Part shown: positions 8,475 to 17,034 of the stretch, piece after piece
How positions within the stretch are numbered: position 1 is the stretch's first letter
Layout of the letters: every line of letters begins with the position of its first letter
Assembly (NCBI RefSeq): GCF_027186265.1
Contig: NZ_CP114176.1
Span: 3,038,001 to 3,102,000 of the forward strand
DNA: 64,000 nucleotides
Direction of reading: 5' to 3'
Source of the DNA: Lentibacillus daqui
Lineage (GTDB): Bacteria; Bacillota; Bacilli; Bacillales; Amphibacillaceae
Translations under genes and position numbers: made by a program
Notes under the pieces: generated by a model
What the model saw: the letters and a program-made list of their open reading frames with translations, nothing else
Databases searched by the model: none
What the model was told of the DNA's origin: nothing

Positions 8475-9827
8475 TTAGATGAACCACACCACCAATCCGA
8501 TAGCTAAAAAGTATAATGAGTTTGGCAGCGCAAGCATCATTACCTTTACGGGATCTACCTGTTTATTTAGTATCCCACCAATTAGCCCGCAGACAACAAA
8601 TGCTGTTAACCCTACCGGTGGCATATTTTGACCTGCTGCAGCAATATGGGAAGCACCTAAAGCAATCAAATCGGGATCTACATTCATGTTTTCAAGAATT
8701 GGGGCAAGAAAGGTAACGATCACGGATTGGGAAGTTGTCTGAGATCCGGTGAGCATGCCGACAACCACCATCGAGAGTGCTCCTCCTAATTTCACCATGG
8801 AAGAAGCCAATCCCTCGGTCATTAGGGCAACCTTGTCAATCAACCCTGATGCATAAAAGACCCCGACCATAATTCCTGCACACAGCTGAATCTGTACGGT
8901 TCGATTGACTTTTACTAATCCATTTTTGAATATTGCTTTTGTATCTTTGCGAACAGATGGAAATAAGAAGCTGACCAAAAAGGCAATGATGATCGCACTT
9001 ACAACTTCAAATGTCACTCCTTGTAAAATTTTAATCTCTTGTAAAGGTTCCACAACAAAAGTTAAAACGGCAAATTCCGTGAAAATATTATAATCAAACA
9101 GTGTGTTAGCCAGGATGATTGCAATGAGAACAAATAGTGGAATCAGCGTCTTCCATCTTTCCTTTAAAATTCGCACAACAGATTTTTCTGGAATTAATTC
9201 TTGGGGCATTTTCTTTCCGCGGACAAAACGGAGCGATTCCAGAATAGCAAATATGCCGCCGATGGTAACGGTTATGTATGCAAGTTTTATAACAGGGCCA
9301 GGATCAATACCGACCAGTGAGGCCGATAAAAAAACACCTTGCGTAATCGGAGGCATAATAGAGCCGATGGAAGCACCAAGTAAAATAATCATGCCAATTT
9401 GTTCCGGCTTTAATTTTAATTCGGTTAGTGAATGGATAACGAGAAATCCAATGACGGTAGCAGCTGCGATTGCATCCCCAAGTAAAGACCCGGCCAGAAT
9501 TAACGTAATAAATATTGCGACAATCAATCCCTTTGGCGAATTTCCAAAAGCAGAACGAAGCGTATTCAAAGTGGTATCAATGGTGCCTAATTTAGCCTGG
9601 GATTCAGCATACAAGCTTCCAAACACGGACAGCATAATAATCCAGGACAAGCGATCAATCCCGTCGATAAATGCGAGAAGTGTTTCAGCTGGATGCAACC
9701 CGGAAATAACCGCGGATGAAATGGCAGCTGCAATAAGAGCGACTCTAATATCACCACCAATCTTAGGTATTTGCTTAACCAAGGCAATTATAAACAATAA
9801 TGCTAATGGTACGATAATTTCTAGCAT
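8475..9827 (-). CDS. TRAP-type (DctM-like) large permease
   Basis: A 450-residue membrane protein with about a dozen hydrophobic segments. It resembles the large subunit of TRAP dicarboxylate transporters and related ion-transporter superfamily permeases. GSLLGDAIAAATVIGFLVIHSL and GASIGSIMPPITQGVFLSASL form the first reentrant repeat and GSQTTSQSVIVTFLAP with GQNMPPVGLTAFVVCGLIGG the second. No periplasmic binding protein or small DctQ-type subunit is encoded beside it, so it may act as a stand-alone sodium-coupled carrier. ATG at 9827 follows AGGGGAG. It is the first gene of a two-gene unit with the racemase-family gene. Its upstream region ends at IS256 copy 1, 123 bases away, which may have altered its promoter. 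Confidence 0.8.
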   Translation of the reverse strand: MLEIIVPLALLFIIALVKQIPKIGGDIRVALIAAAISSAVISGLHPAETLLAFIDGIDRLSWIIMLSVFGSLYAESQAKLGTIDTTLNTLRSAFGNSPKGLIVAIFITLILAGSLLGDAIAAATVIGFLVIHSLTELKLKPEQIGMIILLGASIGSIMPPITQGVFLSASLVGIDPGPVIKLAYITVTIGGIFAILESLRFVRGKKMPQELIPEKSVVRILKERWKTLIPLFVLIAIILANTLFDYNIFTEFAVLTFVVEPLQEIKILQGVTFEVVSAIIIAFLVSFLFPSVRKDTKAIFKNGLVKVNRTVQIQLCAGIMVGVFYASGLIDKVALMTEGLASSMVKLGGALSMVVVGMLTGSQTTSQSVIVTFLAPILENMNVDPDLIALGASHIAAAGQNMPPVGLTAFVVCGLIGGILNKQVDPVKVMMLALPNSLYFLAIGLVVWFI

Positions 9828-10048
9828 GCCTACTCTCCCCTATCGTTGTACTTATAAGGTGAAACGGGCTTGTAAACCAAACATAAATGATTCACACAGA
9901 TTCTTATTGTTTTATATTGATAGTCTATAAATCATGAATATATTATTTCTGATGACGTAAAATAGTTTGTGTAAAATATTTGAGACGAAAAAAAGAGGTA
10001 GGGTATCCTCAAAATTGGACAACAAATAAAGAGAGGAGAAACCCTACC

Positions 10049-11230
10049 ATGTCTCAAAGTATAACGGATCATGACTTTATAAATCAACTGGATAACCTTG
10101 TACGTGACTTTGTCAAAGAGCAGTTGGAGACCATCATGGAGGAAGAAAGAAAGCAGTTTTTCGAGGTAGAACACCCTGAATTGAAACAAGTGAAAAACGG
10201 TTATTACAAACGGTCCCTTGATACCAAACACGGTCATATTGATGATCTCGCAGTACCTCGTGATCGCCATGGTGACTTTCAGACGGAATTATTTGATCCT
10301 TACCAACGCCGTGATCAGTGGGTAGGTGAAACAGTGACGCGCATGTATCAGAAAGGCGTTAGTACGCGTGAAATTGGGGAAATGATTGAACATATGCTAG
10401 GATCTTCCTACTCCGCCACAACCGTCAGTAACATCACGGAAGCGACAGTTGAAAATATTGAGGCCTGGCAGCAACGCCCATTGAATAAACGCTACTCAGT
10501 CCTCTATTTGGACGGAACCTATTTAAAGTTGCGCCGGGATGACGTTGCCAATGAGGTCGTCTACATCGTCATTGGAGTTAATGAGAATGGCTACCGCGAA
10601 ATTCTCGGATTTTATGTAGGCGGTCAGGAAAGTTCCTTGGGCTGGAAAGAGATTTTGATAGATCTTTACGAGCGCGGGGCTGAAGAAGTGTTGCTTGGTG
10701 TGTTTGACGGTCTTCCCGGGTTGGAAACAGCTATGAAAGAGGTGTACCCAAAAGCCGATGTCCAGCGATGCGTTGTTCATAAAATCCGCAATGCGTTAAA
10801 TGCCGTGCGTAAAAAGGATCAGACAGCCATAGCAGAAGACTTAAAACCTATTTATCAGGCAAGTACCAAAGAAGAAGCCAGAAAGCAATTTAACGCATTT
10901 AAGCAGGTTTGGCAATCGAAGCATCCTAAAGTCGTGAAATCATGGGAAGAAGATCTAGAAGTGCTTCTGACTTTCCTGGATTACCCATCGTCTATCCAGC
11001 GCGTGATATACACGTCGAACATCATCGAGCGGACGATGAAGGAAATCAAGAAGCGCACAAAAACCATGAACAGTTTACCAAGCGAAAGGGCGACAGAAAA
11101 AGTAGTGTACCTTCAAGTAACCGACTATAACCAAAGATGGGGAGAACGAAAATTAAGGGGATTCGCAAGCGCTTATCAGCAGCTACAGGACATGTTTGAA
11201 AAACGATACGGGAAACCAAATAATATCTGA
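10049..11230 (+). CDS. IS256-family transposase (copy 1)
   Basis: A 393-residue DDE transposase of the IS256 (mutator-like) family. The catalytic aspartates are in LYLDGTYLKLRR and GVFDGLPGLE, the C-x2-H motif in QRCVVHKIRNAL and the glutamate in SNIIERTMKEIKKR. The ATG at 10049 follows GAGAGGAG by a proper spacing; the longer frame from 9980 has no binding site and reads into the terminal repeat. The protein is identical to that of copy 2, so both are probably recent and functional. Confidence 0.93.
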   Translation: MSQSITDHDFINQLDNLVRDFVKEQLETIMEEERKQFFEVEHPELKQVKNGYYKRSLDTKHGHIDDLAVPRDRHGDFQTELFDPYQRRDQWVGETVTRMYQKGVSTREIGEMIEHMLGSSYSATTVSNITEATVENIEAWQQRPLNKRYSVLYLDGTYLKLRRDDVANEVVYIVIGVNENGYREILGFYVGGQESSLGWKEILIDLYERGAEEVLLGVFDGLPGLETAMKEVYPKADVQRCVVHKIRNALNAVRKKDQTAIAEDLKPIYQASTKEEARKQFNAFKQVWQSKHPKVVKSWEEDLEVLLTFLDYPSSIQRVIYTSNIIERTMKEIKKRTKTMNSLPSERATEKVVYLQVTDYNQRWGERKLRGFASAYQQLQDMFEKRYGKPNNI

Positions 11231-11235
11231 TTTAA

Positions 11236-11279
11236 TTTTCTGACACCTACCCTGGGTACCCAGGGTAGGTGTCAGAAAA
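11236..11279. terminator. 44-bp perfect palindrome inside IS256 copy 1
   Basis: The sequence is perfectly self-complementary around GGGTACCC, starting six bases after the transposase stop codon and flanked by AAAA/TTTT. It can act as a bidirectional terminator, isolating the transposase from outside transcription. The same palindrome occurs in copy 2 at 39530-39573. Confidence 0.7.
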
Positions 11280-11455
11280 CAAATCCCAATTCCGAGGATA
11301 CTCTATTAATTTACACAAACTTATTGACAGTACCAAAATAATGACTTATAATGATTTACTGCCTTAAAAATAATTTACTATTAAATTTACTGTTATGTAA
11401 ATAATTACACTTTTTTATCAGAATAAAGCCTTAAGAAATCGCTTTTTTTCAAACG

Positions 11456-11483
11456 TAAAAAACCCCACAAATTATTGTGAGGT
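11456..11483 (-). terminator. Terminator of the PTS/Php/aldolase operon
   Basis: On the minus strand CCTCACAATAATTTGTGGGG folds into a hairpin followed by TTTTTT, about 100 bases after the stop of the SIS gene. Confidence 0.75.
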
Positions 11484-11582
11484 ATTCATATAATTTTGAA
11501 ATAATCTAAAAAAATATATCATTTAAAATTGTTTAAAACTCTATCCAACAAATACGCTAAGTATACATGCAATGCCTCTATG

Positions 11583-12311
11583 TTAGAGCTTAATCCGTTC
11601 ACTATACATATCAATCAACTTCTGATTATGTTTATCCGCATCTTCTATATTTCCACTTAAGAAAACTGGTGGTTCAAAATCATTTTCAGCCATTTGTTTA
11701 ATTGATTCAGCAAAAATTGCATTTAAGATGGTTGCACCTATAACAGTCGAGCTTGGTGAAAAATTTACTTTTACCTTATCATGTGATAAAAGTGCATCTC
11801 CAACGGGGGCATGATTATTGATAATTAAGTCTACAGCATCATACAAATGCTCTCCGCTTGTATGGCGCGATGGTTGACTTGATGAATATGCTATGGATGT
11901 AATTCCAATCACAAAGGCACCTTTCATTTTGGCAATGTGAGCAACATCCACTGGAACTGGGTTTCTTCCTGATGTTGAAATAACGAATAGAATATCACCT
12001 TTACGAATATCTTGTCCATCCATGAATGTATTTGCATAATCATTTTTTCGTTCAAATGATGACGAACTAACGGCACCTTCGTGAAGCATTAACGGTTCAT
12101 GTAAAATGGGATGTATAGGCACTAATCCTCCCGCGCGATAATAGACCTCTTCCGTTAAAATATGTGAATGACCACAACCGAATAAATGGATTACACCCCC
12201 ATTTTGAATAGTCTCTGATACTTTTTGTGCCGCTTGATTCATTGCTTGATACTCATCTTTTTCAACCACGTTCATCAAATCAATGATTTTACTGAAGTAA
12301 TTATGAAGCAT
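11583..12311 (-). CDS. SIS-domain protein (UPF0309-like sugar isomerase fold)
   Basis: A 242-residue cytosolic protein with one SIS (sugar isomerase) domain, resembling the UPF0309 group. The phosphosugar-binding loops are visible as HLFGCGHSHILTEEVYYRAGG and FVISTSGRNPVPVDVAHIAK. SIS proteins bind phosphorylated sugars or amino sugars as isomerases, deaminases or regulators. Its start overlaps the preceding aldolase stop in TAATG, so it is the last, translationally coupled gene of the PTS operon and a terminator follows. In this setting it probably isomerises or deaminates the phosphosugar made by the PTS. That role is inference. Confidence 0.82.
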   Translation of the reverse strand: MLHNYFSKIIDLMNVVEKDEYQAMNQAAQKVSETIQNGGVIHLFGCGHSHILTEEVYYRAGGLVPIHPILHEPLMLHEGAVSSSSFERKNDYANTFMDGQDIRKGDILFVISTSGRNPVPVDVAHIAKMKGAFVIGITSIAYSSSQPSRHTSGEHLYDAVDLIINNHAPVGDALLSHDKVKVNFSPSSTVIGATILNAIFAESIKQMAENDFEPPVFLSGNIEDADKHNQKLIDMYSERIKL

Positions 12312-13027
12312 TATAACCCCTCCACCATTGCTAGAATTTCTCGTACTTTAGAAGGAATTGTTTCCCCTGTTTCCTTGTCAATTGTTGATCCAAAAATATG
12401 TGGCATAAAAAATTCGATGTCGATATTCTTCACACCTTGGACTATATCTTTAATATTATTTGCATCAATTCCACCAGCAGGTTCTATGCCACGAATTCCT
12501 TTTGCGGCAGCAATTTTTGTCAGATAGATGAGCTCTCCTAAATGTTGAGTTCCTTTAACCGGCATCATTTTAATACTTTCTATACCAAACCCAGCAGCAA
12601 TGTCGATAAACTCCTCGACACACAACATATCGCCTGAATTAGCAAGTTGAATCTTTCCAACTTCTCCGGTTGGCTGAACAAGTGCGTTAACTAACTGTTT
12701 TGACGTTTTTCTAGCGTCCAAAAAACCTTTTGTGTATGGAGCCATCTCAAATGGCTGGTTTAAATGGCCTGGTTCCGATGTAATAGCAATATCCAATACT
12801 TTCTTCCAATTAGCAACGTTTCCCCCGCCTCCAAGACCAACACTAATCATATCCGCAACTGTTTTTAGTTCCTTAACCTTAGTAGCTGCAGCCTCAATCG
12901 AATCGTACTGATTTGAAACAATACCTGGTACGACATAACCAGAACCTGCCTCAATAACGGCAGCTGCATTAACAGCATCACTAGCTAAAAAATTAAATAG
13001 AATTTTACCGTAAAGTTTTTCTCTCAT
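12311..13027 (-). CDS. KDGP aldolase-family protein (DgaF-like)
   Basis: A protein of about 238 residues resembling DgaF, which splits 2-dehydro-3-deoxy-6-phosphogluconate into pyruvate and glyceraldehyde 3-phosphate in D-glucosaminate catabolism. Supporting segments are SVGLGGGGNVANWKKVLDIA, IKMMPVKGTQHLGEL, where the lysine is a candidate Schiff-base residue, and GIEPAGGIDANNI. ATG at 13027 is preferred, ten bases after AAGGTG; a TTG at 13033 is an alternative. Its stop overlaps the SIS gene start. The usual partner DgaE (ammonia lyase) is not in this operon, so the aldolase substrate may come from another route or may be a different keto-deoxy phosphosugar. Confidence 0.82.
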   Translation of the reverse strand: MREKLYGKILFNFLASDAVNAAAVIEAGSGYVVPGIVSNQYDSIEAAATKVKELKTVADMISVGLGGGGNVANWKKVLDIAITSEPGHLNQPFEMAPYTKGFLDARKTSKQLVNALVQPTGEVGKIQLANSGDMLCVEEFIDIAAGFGIESIKMMPVKGTQHLGELIYLTKIAAAKGIRGIEPAGGIDANNIKDIVQGVKNIDIEFFMPHIFGSTIDKETGETIPSKVREILAMVEGL

Positions 13028-13135
13028 ATCCAATTCACACCTTCACCTTAACAATTAAAAAGGAAAGAGGAATGGATTGCTTCTCCCCTCTCCCCAAATT
13101 CCCCAACCTATGGTTTATTCTCTCATTCTATAAAG

Positions 13136-13852
13136 CTATAGTTCCTTGATAAGCTTAACCATATTTTCCAAGGATATATCAACAATATACTTTCCTTTTT
13201 CCTTTGTGGCAATTTTTGCATCACCCAATACTGCTGTTTTTGTAAATTCCTCCCAAGGTGTAGGCGTCACATCAGCATGCATTGGTATATCAGGAATATC
13301 AGTGATTGCCTTGTCCATATCAACATGTTCTGGGGCTAAATAAAGCATATATGATGTTTCAATCTCACAAGCGTGGAAATACGTTCCATGTGCTGATTTT
13401 GTTTCACGCACCTCTTCCGCCGCTTTACTCATACCAGGATAAAAGAAATAAAACACCCGTAATTCCGGATAGGATTCATATAGGATACGTGCTGCTTCTT
13501 TTAATGCTGTCCCATTGCCCAGGTGGCCATTCACCATTGCAAATGTCGTAAACCCTTGTTTATACAGACTCCCACCAATATCAACAAGAAGATTGATGAG
13601 AGAGGTGTTACTTACATTGATACTCCCCGGAAAGTTACGCAAACTCCACACTTGCCCATATGGCAACGTTGGTAAAACAAAACCATTGACACGCTCCGCC
13701 AATTTCATTGATAGCCGCTCAGCTAGTAGGTTATCTGTTCCTAACGGCAAATGTGGTCCATGCGCTTCAACAGCGCCGATTGGTAAAATGGCAATTTTAA
13801 AACGATTGATCTTTTCCGATACCTCAAAGGAATTTTGATATTGAAAATCCAT
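13136..13852 (-). CDS. Creatininase-family amidohydrolase
   Basis: A 238-residue protein of the creatininase family, a metal-dependent amidohydrolase fold. Family metal-binding motifs are visible: PIGAVEAHGPHLPLGTDN near the N-terminus, MVNGHLGNG in the middle and HACEIETSYML later, where the histidine and glutamate would bind metal. Some relatives hydrolyse creatinine, while others act on cyclic amides in cofactor or amino-sugar metabolism. Its position between the phosphotriesterase-like and aldolase genes suggests opening of an amide or lactam derived from the imported sugar. The substrate is unknown. Confidence 0.85.
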   Translation of the reverse strand: MDFQYQNSFEVSEKINRFKIAILPIGAVEAHGPHLPLGTDNLLAERLSMKLAERVNGFVLPTLPYGQVWSLRNFPGSINVSNTSLINLLVDIGGSLYKQGFTTFAMVNGHLGNGTALKEAARILYESYPELRVFYFFYPGMSKAAEEVRETKSAHGTYFHACEIETSYMLYLAPEHVDMDKAITDIPDIPMHADVTPTPWEEFTKTAVLGDAKIATKEKGKYIVDISLENMVKLIKEL

Positions 13853-13892
13853 CTCACTTCACCATCCAATTCATATATAAAAACTATTCGGT

Positions 13893-14885
13893 TTACTTTT
13901 TAAATGCAAAGCATCGTGCAGGGTTCTTAACGAAAAACTTATTAATTAATTTTTCTCCGTCGAATCCATTCTGATTGGCCTCCTCAATAAAGCGAGGAAC
14001 CCATTTCCCAATAATATTTTCTAGTCCTAATCCATAGTCGTAATGCTTGTAATAAGATTTTCTTGCTGTATCTCCACTTACTAAAATTTGATCTTCATAA
14101 CCCTTTTTAACAAGCTCTAAAATACAATGCACACGTGTGCTGTCCGGTGCATATTTTATTTTGGAAATACCATCAAACGAAAGTAATGCTCCAGTTTTAG
14201 CTATTTTTTCATGATAAAAAGGATCAGGATTCCGATCCATATGCCCAAAGCTAATATATTCTAAGTTAATACCTTCACTCTTTAATAGTTCAGCTTGTTC
14301 AAGTCCCATCGTTCCGGCCTCTGTATGGGAATGAAGTGGAGCCTTCGTTTCATGATGCGCTCTTGCTACTGCACGTAAAGTCTTTTCTTCCAACGGTGAT
14401 ATTCTGTTATAACCTGTTCCAAATTTCACTTGACCTCCACGGATCGCTGTACCTTCCAACCCCTCTTCCACTTCCTGAATAACAAAATCGGCAAGTTTAT
14501 TAATAGATTTTGCATCAATCCATACATAATACGTATCATAATCACCTGTTACCCTTTTAACGTGCTCGGGAATGGGAGCAGACCATAAAAAACTCTTATT
14601 GAATCCAGCGGTTCCCACAATGGTGACCCCTGTTTCTTCTGCAATTTCTTTCACAGCATAAACATCACGTCCATAATCAACAGCAGTTGCATCTACAATC
14701 GCCTGTCCACCAAGGTCTTTGAAATCTTTAACATCCAACCTGGATTTTTCTTTATCATCCAACAGCAAATCATCTGCTTTTTGTTCAACCCAATACGGTG
14801 GTCTGCAAACAATATGCTCGTGTGAATAGGTAAACCCTAATTTAGCCGGTTCTATATCACCATGAAATGTTCTAATAAAACTCAT
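13893..14885 (-). CDS. Phosphotriesterase-family protein (Php-like hydrolase)
   Basis: A 330-residue TIM-barrel amidohydrolase of the phosphotriesterase homology (Php) group. Metal ligands are visible in YSHEHIVCRPP (first His pair), PLHSHTEAGTMG and SFGHMDRNPDP (later histidines) and LVSGDTARKSYYKHY (aspartate). The lysine that bridges the metals in the family is probably in GGQVKFGTGYN. Relatives near PTS genes act as lactonases or phosphosugar-lactone hydrolases rather than true phosphotriesterases. ATG at 14885 follows AGGAGTG. It is the first enzyme gene after the PTS IIC gene, so it likely acts on the phosphorylated product of import. Confidence 0.87.
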   Translation of the reverse strand: MSFIRTFHGDIEPAKLGFTYSHEHIVCRPPYWVEQKADDLLLDDKEKSRLDVKDFKDLGGQAIVDATAVDYGRDVYAVKEIAEETGVTIVGTAGFNKSFLWSAPIPEHVKRVTGDYDTYYVWIDAKSINKLADFVIQEVEEGLEGTAIRGGQVKFGTGYNRISPLEEKTLRAVARAHHETKAPLHSHTEAGTMGLEQAELLKSEGINLEYISFGHMDRNPDPFYHEKIAKTGALLSFDGISKIKYAPDSTRVHCILELVKKGYEDQILVSGDTARKSYYKHYDYGLGLENIIGKWVPRFIEEANQNGFDGEKLINKFFVKNPARCFAFKK

Positions 14886-14969
14886 TGTAATCACTCCTGC
14901 AATAAAAATTAAAAACAGTTTTCCATCGTTTTTTCAATGGGGAATACATCGCCCTTTTTTATACAAAAC

Positions 14970-16265
14970 TTAGAACAATAAATGTGCTAGGAATCGGATA
15001 ATTGGCCCTAATACAAACATATCCGAATCCGCTGCCCACATAGCAGTATCTGGAACAGTATCAGGAAGCAGAATTTTAACCATTACGAACTGTCCCCAAG
15101 CAACAACAGTAGCAGTAATGAAACCACCCATTAATGCACCCCTAACGCCACCAGTTGCATTTCCGAATACACCTGCAGTTGCTGAATGGAAAAATAATAC
15201 AATCATCGTTGGAACAAATACATAACCCACTGTGTTTCCTAAAACAACCAGCCAAATCAATGCCCCAACAAATGACCCCAAGAATCCTAAAATTACTGCA
15301 TTCGGTGCAAAGGGGAAAACAATTGGACTATCTAAGGCTGGTTTTGCACCGGGTACAATTTTTGTTGCTATTCCTTTAAATGCAGGTACCATTTCCCCAA
15401 TAAACATCCGCACACCTACTAAAACAACTGCAATACCAGCAGCAAATGTAAATGATTGAATGATAGCGTACACAATAAAGTTTTGATCCCCTGCAGCTTC
15501 CACTAACTTCTGTGCGCCTGGTGTGTCTTTGAAAGATATAATAATTGCGCCAACGAGGAACAACAAGCCCATTGTTAACGCCGTAATAACATTCGAATCC
15601 CTAAGAAATTCCAGACCTTTGGGAAGTTTAATTTTTTCAGAATCATTTTCCTTATTTCCGAACCATTTGCCTGCCAATGCACTTAGCAAAGCAACAGATG
15701 CTGAATTATGTCCGAGGGCTATGTTGTCGTTACCTGTAATTTTTCGCATAAACGGTTGTGTCAAAGCGGGTTGAATGGTCCAATATAGCCCCAAAATTAT
15801 TGCCAAAAAGATAACAAGTTTACCGAATGACAGATCTCCAGCAGTTTGAATTGTAATTCCCGCAAATATTGTTGCTGTCCAAAACATCATATGACCTGTT
15901 AAATAGATGAATTTTAACTTTGTAAACCGCGCTAATAACACGTTTATGATAAAACCGAGTGTCATTGCCAATGCAACAGCACTACCATATTTGGCATTAA
16001 ACCCTTCCTGTCCCATAAAATTGCCAAGTGGTTCTGCTGATAGATTAAAAACCTCTTTCCATAAAGGTTCAAAAACGGTTAAAGCATCCGTTATAACCCC
16101 TGAACCTGCACTGATAATTAAAAAACCAATAATCGCTTTAAATGTTCCACTTATAACTTGACTTGCATTCTTTTTCTGAAGTAGTAATCCCAAAAGGACA
16201 ATAACCCCTAATAGAATTGCTGCCTCACCAAAGATATTTGTGGCAATCCATAAAATTGCATCCAT
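14970..16265 (-). CDS. PTS ascorbate-family (SgaT/UlaA-like) membrane component IIC
   Basis: A 431-residue polytopic membrane protein, the sugar channel of a phosphotransferase system of the ascorbate-galactitol class. About eleven hydrophobic segments are visible. LGHNSASVALLSALAGKWFG, VGVRMFIGEMVPAFKGIATK and FHSATAGVFGNATGGVRGAL are characteristic loops. With the separate IIA and IIB proteins upstream it completes a transporter that phosphorylates its substrate during uptake. The downstream enzymes (Php, creatininase, KDGP aldolase, SIS) do not match ascorbate catabolism (UlaD/E/F/G), so another sugar acid or amino-sugar derivative is more likely. Confidence 0.88.
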   Translation of the reverse strand: MDAILWIATNIFGEAAILLGVIVLLGLLLQKKNASQVISGTFKAIIGFLIISAGSGVITDALTVFEPLWKEVFNLSAEPLGNFMGQEGFNAKYGSAVALAMTLGFIINVLLARFTKLKFIYLTGHMMFWTATIFAGITIQTAGDLSFGKLVIFLAIILGLYWTIQPALTQPFMRKITGNDNIALGHNSASVALLSALAGKWFGNKENDSEKIKLPKGLEFLRDSNVITALTMGLLFLVGAIIISFKDTPGAQKLVEAAGDQNFIVYAIIQSFTFAAGIAVVLVGVRMFIGEMVPAFKGIATKIVPGAKPALDSPIVFPFAPNAVILGFLGSFVGALIWLVVLGNTVGYVFVPTMIVLFFHSATAGVFGNATGGVRGALMGGFITATVVAWGQFVMVKILLPDTVPDTAMWAADSDMFVLGPIIRFLAHLLF

Positions 16266-16293
16266 TCCTTATTCTCTCCCCTGAAACAACTAG

Positions 16294-16566
16294 TTAATTT
16301 ACGATGTTTTCATCAATTGCTTTATTAATCTCATCCATATCAAAATAGTTATTTACAATAAATACCTTTGCACTATGTCCTCGTAAACTTTCAGCAAGTT
16401 CATTACTGGTAATAATATAATCCGCCTGCATACTCGATGCTGTTGAAACATCCGTATGTTCAATATCCGCTTCAATCCCTTTGTCTCCAAGTGCTTGTTC
16501 AACATTCATTCTTAAAATTAAACTAGTTCCTTGTCCTAATCCACAAACTGTCAATATTTTCATCAT
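16294..16566 (-). CDS. PTS IIB component, ascorbate/galactitol type
   Basis: A 90-residue cytosolic IIB protein. The phosphorylated cysteine lies in the N-terminal loop TVCGLGQGTSLILR, a typical CGxGxGTS motif, and a second typical segment is ADYIITSNELAE. Length is normal for a stand-alone IIB. It relays phosphate from IIA to the substrate bound by IIC. It lies three bases past the IIA gene end and 28 bases before IIC. Confidence 0.9.
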   Translation of the reverse strand: MMKILTVCGLGQGTSLILRMNVEQALGDKGIEADIEHTDVSTASSMQADYIITSNELAESLRGHSAKVFIVNNYFDMDEINKAIDENIVN

Positions 16567-16569
16567 AAT

Positions 16570-17013
16570 TTATCGCTCCAATTCCAAAATATTTTTTATA
16601 TCTTCATAACTAGTAGCAGTCTTCAATGTTGCAATATTATTTGTATCATTTAATATACCAGTTAACTTTTTTAATAGTGTTAAATGCTCATCACTGGTAG
16701 AGGCACCTAGACCAAATACAAGGCGAACCGGATCATTGGCGGAATGTCCAAATACCACCGGTTTTTTTAATTGCACAAAAGATACGGATGCTTCCTTTAC
16801 TCCATCCTCAGGTCGAGCATGCGGGATAGCAATCTGTGGAGCCAAGACAAAATAGGGACCATTATCAATATACGCGTGTTTCATTGCGTCAATATATGTT
16901 TGTTCAACAAGCCCCTCATCAAGCAAAAGTTTTCCCGCAGCTTCAATTGCACTTTCAGCATCATCTGCATCAACCCCAAACTTAACCATGCTTTCTTCTA
17001 GAAAATTCATCAT
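16570..17013 (-). CDS. PTS IIA component, mannitol/fructose-type domain
   Basis: A 147-residue cytosolic IIA protein. The phosphorylated histidine lies in APQIAIPHARPEDGVKEASV, the IPHAR motif of the PTS EIIA type-2 family. Phosphate from HPr is passed through this residue to IIB. The gene starts 21 bases after the PRD regulator, which carries a similar EIIA domain of its own, so the two may share phosphorylation signals. Confidence 0.9.
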   Translation of the reverse strand: MMNFLEESMVKFGVDADDAESAIEAAGKLLLDEGLVEQTYIDAMKHAYIDNGPYFVLAPQIAIPHARPEDGVKEASVSFVQLKKPVVFGHSANDPVRLVFGLGASTSDEHLTLLKKLTGILNDTNNIATLKTATSYEDIKNILELER

Positions 17014-17034
17014 TTCACACCTATCTTTATATTG

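Larger units (their letters stand above)
9951..11334 (+). mobile_element. IS256-family insertion sequence, copy 1 (1384 bp)
   Basis: The element is bounded by imperfect terminal inverted repeats that share the core GTTTGTGTAAA (left end starts GATGACGTAAAATAG, right end is the complement of GGTACTGTCAATAAG). It carries one transposase gene and a perfect 44-bp palindrome near the right end. It appears identical in sequence to copy 2 at 38245-39628. The flanks (TTATTTCT on the left, AAAATAAT on the right) do not form a target duplication, unlike copy 2. Confidence 0.9.

Noticed and set aside
14970..16566. True ascorbate PTS (UlaABC)
   Set aside because: The family match is clear, but none of the ascorbate-6-phosphate enzymes (UlaD-G types) is encoded in the operon, so an ascorbate substrate is not supported.
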